Of a stretch of DNA of 64,000 bases, positions 63,031-64,000 are shown one piece after another (the first letter of the stretch is position 1; every line of letters starts with the position of its first letter). Source of the stretch: JACVRW01 sp963728155 (GTDB lineage: Bacteria; Actinomycetota; Thermoleophilia; Solirubrobacterales; Thermoleophilaceae); contig CAVSJF010000006.1 of the NCBI GenBank assembly GCA_963728155.1, positions 372,001 through 436,000 of the forward strand, given 5' to 3'. The notes beneath the pieces were generated by a model that made no database searches, had not been told where the DNA came from, and saw nothing but the letters and a program-made list of their open reading frames with translations. The translations under genes were made by a program, and so were the position numbers.

Positions 63031-64000
63031 CTACTTGAGGCACCAGCTCGAGTAGTCGTTGAAGTAGACCGGATGGAACACGCCGGCAGTTCTCGAAGTC
63101 CATGCGCTCCGAGAGGAACGTGGCCAGCTTCCGGTGTCCGTACGGTGCGATGAGGGCGCTCTCGACGAGCTTCTTGTTGAGCTCGCCCCACCGTGCGGCA
63201 ACGTCATCGGTGATCTCCGGCTCCAGGTTCAGCTCGGCGATGCCCTTGGTGATCTCCGGGTCGTCGACGTTCCCGGGGTTCTGGCTGTTCGTCGGCTGAA
63301 TCGACTTGCCGTCCACCAGGAAGAAGAAGTTCTTCGGGTGGGGGAAGTCCTGGAACCAGTTCAGGAAGCCCGTCTGGGCCTTGGTCTTGGCGCTTCCGAT
63401 GGTCTGGAAGTACACACCGCCGTCAAGGATCTTCGGCGTCGCCTTGAAGCCCATCTTGTTGAGCATGTCGGCGTAGGCCTCGGTGACCTTGTCGGTGGGG
63501 TCGTCGTTGTTGCCGTAGACGGTCACTTCCATGCCGTCCACCCCGGCCTCCTTGATCAGCGCGCGCGCCTTCTCGAGGTCCGGTGGGTCATTGGGGTTGC
63601 CCCACGGGCAGTCCTCGACGTCGAGCGCCTCGTCGTAGCCCGGCAGGCCGGGCGGCAGGAACGAGCACCCGGGCGTGACCTCGCCGGCGAAGATCCGCGC
63701 CAGCGCGGGCTTGTCGATGCCCCAGTTGACCGCCTCACGCACCTTGGGATCGTCGAAGGGCGCGAGTTGGGTGTTCATGAAGAAGTAGTACGTGGATGCC
63801 GCGACAGGCTCGTCGTAGCGGTCCGAGTACTTGGCCTTGACCTCCGGCTTGATGTCAGCCGGCGGCGGGTCCTGCATGTAGTCGAGCTGGCCCGAGATCA
63901 CGTCCTGTGCCTGGCGCTGGGCCGACTTGACGATCTTGGTCGTGATCTTGTCGATCTTGCCCGCCGGAATGTCTGGGCCCAGATCCGGGAAGTTCGCGTT
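63031..64000 (-). CDS. Peptide ABC transporter substrate-binding protein, family 5 (partial; one frameshift)
   Basis: The C-terminal part of an SBP family 5 (DppA/OppA-like) receptor; the 5' end is beyond the window. It shows PFDDPKVREAVNWGIDKPAL, followed by LPPGLPGYDE and FLNWFQDFPHPKNFFFLVDG. As read, the frame changes near 63086 after FENC; correcting one base gives the natural end VFHPVYFNDYSSWCLK with TAG at 63031. The cysteines CPWG, ENC and WC might form a disulphide. It is the first visible gene of the transporter operon. Confidence 0.9.

Overview
The window is very GC-rich and gene-dense. It carries bacterial housekeeping blocks that look like a high-GC actinobacterium, most plausibly Thermoleophilia/Solirubrobacterales. 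The basis is the order alaS-ruvX-mltG-aroE-pilB-pilT-pilC and pilA-pilD-pilM-pilN-pilO-aroC-aroKB-aroQ-pepP, a fused shikimate kinase/dehydroquinate synthase, Gram-positive-type LexA boxes, GTG starts and many 4-nt start/stop overlaps. The taxonomic call is inference from gene content; no rRNA is present.

Layout. 1-5.1 kb: 5' part of an SOS-controlled error-prone polymerase gene (dnaE2), then small VOC, AraC, MarR, SnoaL, LysE and methyltransferase genes. 5.1-12.4 kb: a secreted CocE-type hydrolase, two translationally coupled c-di-GMP proteins (GGDEF-EAL and GAF-GGDEF) and a secreted beta-propeller. 12.4-12.95 kb: a non-coding interval holding a strongly self-complementary element. 12.95-14.5 kb: a DUF6504-like ORF and imuB, whose start lies in a perfect LexA box. 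14.5-19.4 kb: tauE/safE, pepP, aroQ, aroKB and aroC, overlapping or nearly so. 19.4-25.8 kb: a secreted calcium-repeat protein, then the minor half of a type IV pilus locus (pilP-like, pilO, pilN, pilM, pilD, pilA), with a c-di-GMP-I riboswitch in the pilA leader. 25.9-45.2 kb: an accessory stretch with a membrane/spermidine-synthase fusion, lipoproteins, a badly frameshifted phosphodiesterase, VOC/HIRAN/DHFR genes, an ECF41 sigma factor with its SDR target, remnants, an HNH protein, a ClC channel, an RNase H-like protein and a DUF1254 protein. 45.2-57.2 kb: pilC, pilT, pilB, a lipoprotein-thioredoxin gene, aroE, mltG, ruvX, alaS and an HD-GYP phosphodiesterase. 57.2-64 kb: an MFS exporter and a dipeptide/oligopeptide ABC operon whose binding-protein gene runs off the right edge.

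How the parts connect. Three c-di-GMP enzymes (two with GGDEF, one HD-GYP, one of them also EAL), a c-di-GMP riboswitch before the major pilin and an MshEN-like N-terminus on PilB together suggest that c-di-GMP controls type IV pilus production here. Perfect LexA boxes at the starts of both dnaE2 and imuB, about 12.7 kb apart, suggest one SOS mutagenesis regulon split in two. Much of the shikimate pathway (aroB, aroK, aroQ, aroE, aroC) is interleaved with the pilus genes.

Caution: more than 20 apparent frameshifts, many at homopolymers or GC repeats, cut otherwise well-conserved genes (dnaE2, imuB, aroKB, aroC, pilD, the binding protein). I read most as sequence errors and annotate whole genes across them; 29.6-32.2 kb is the worst stretch.
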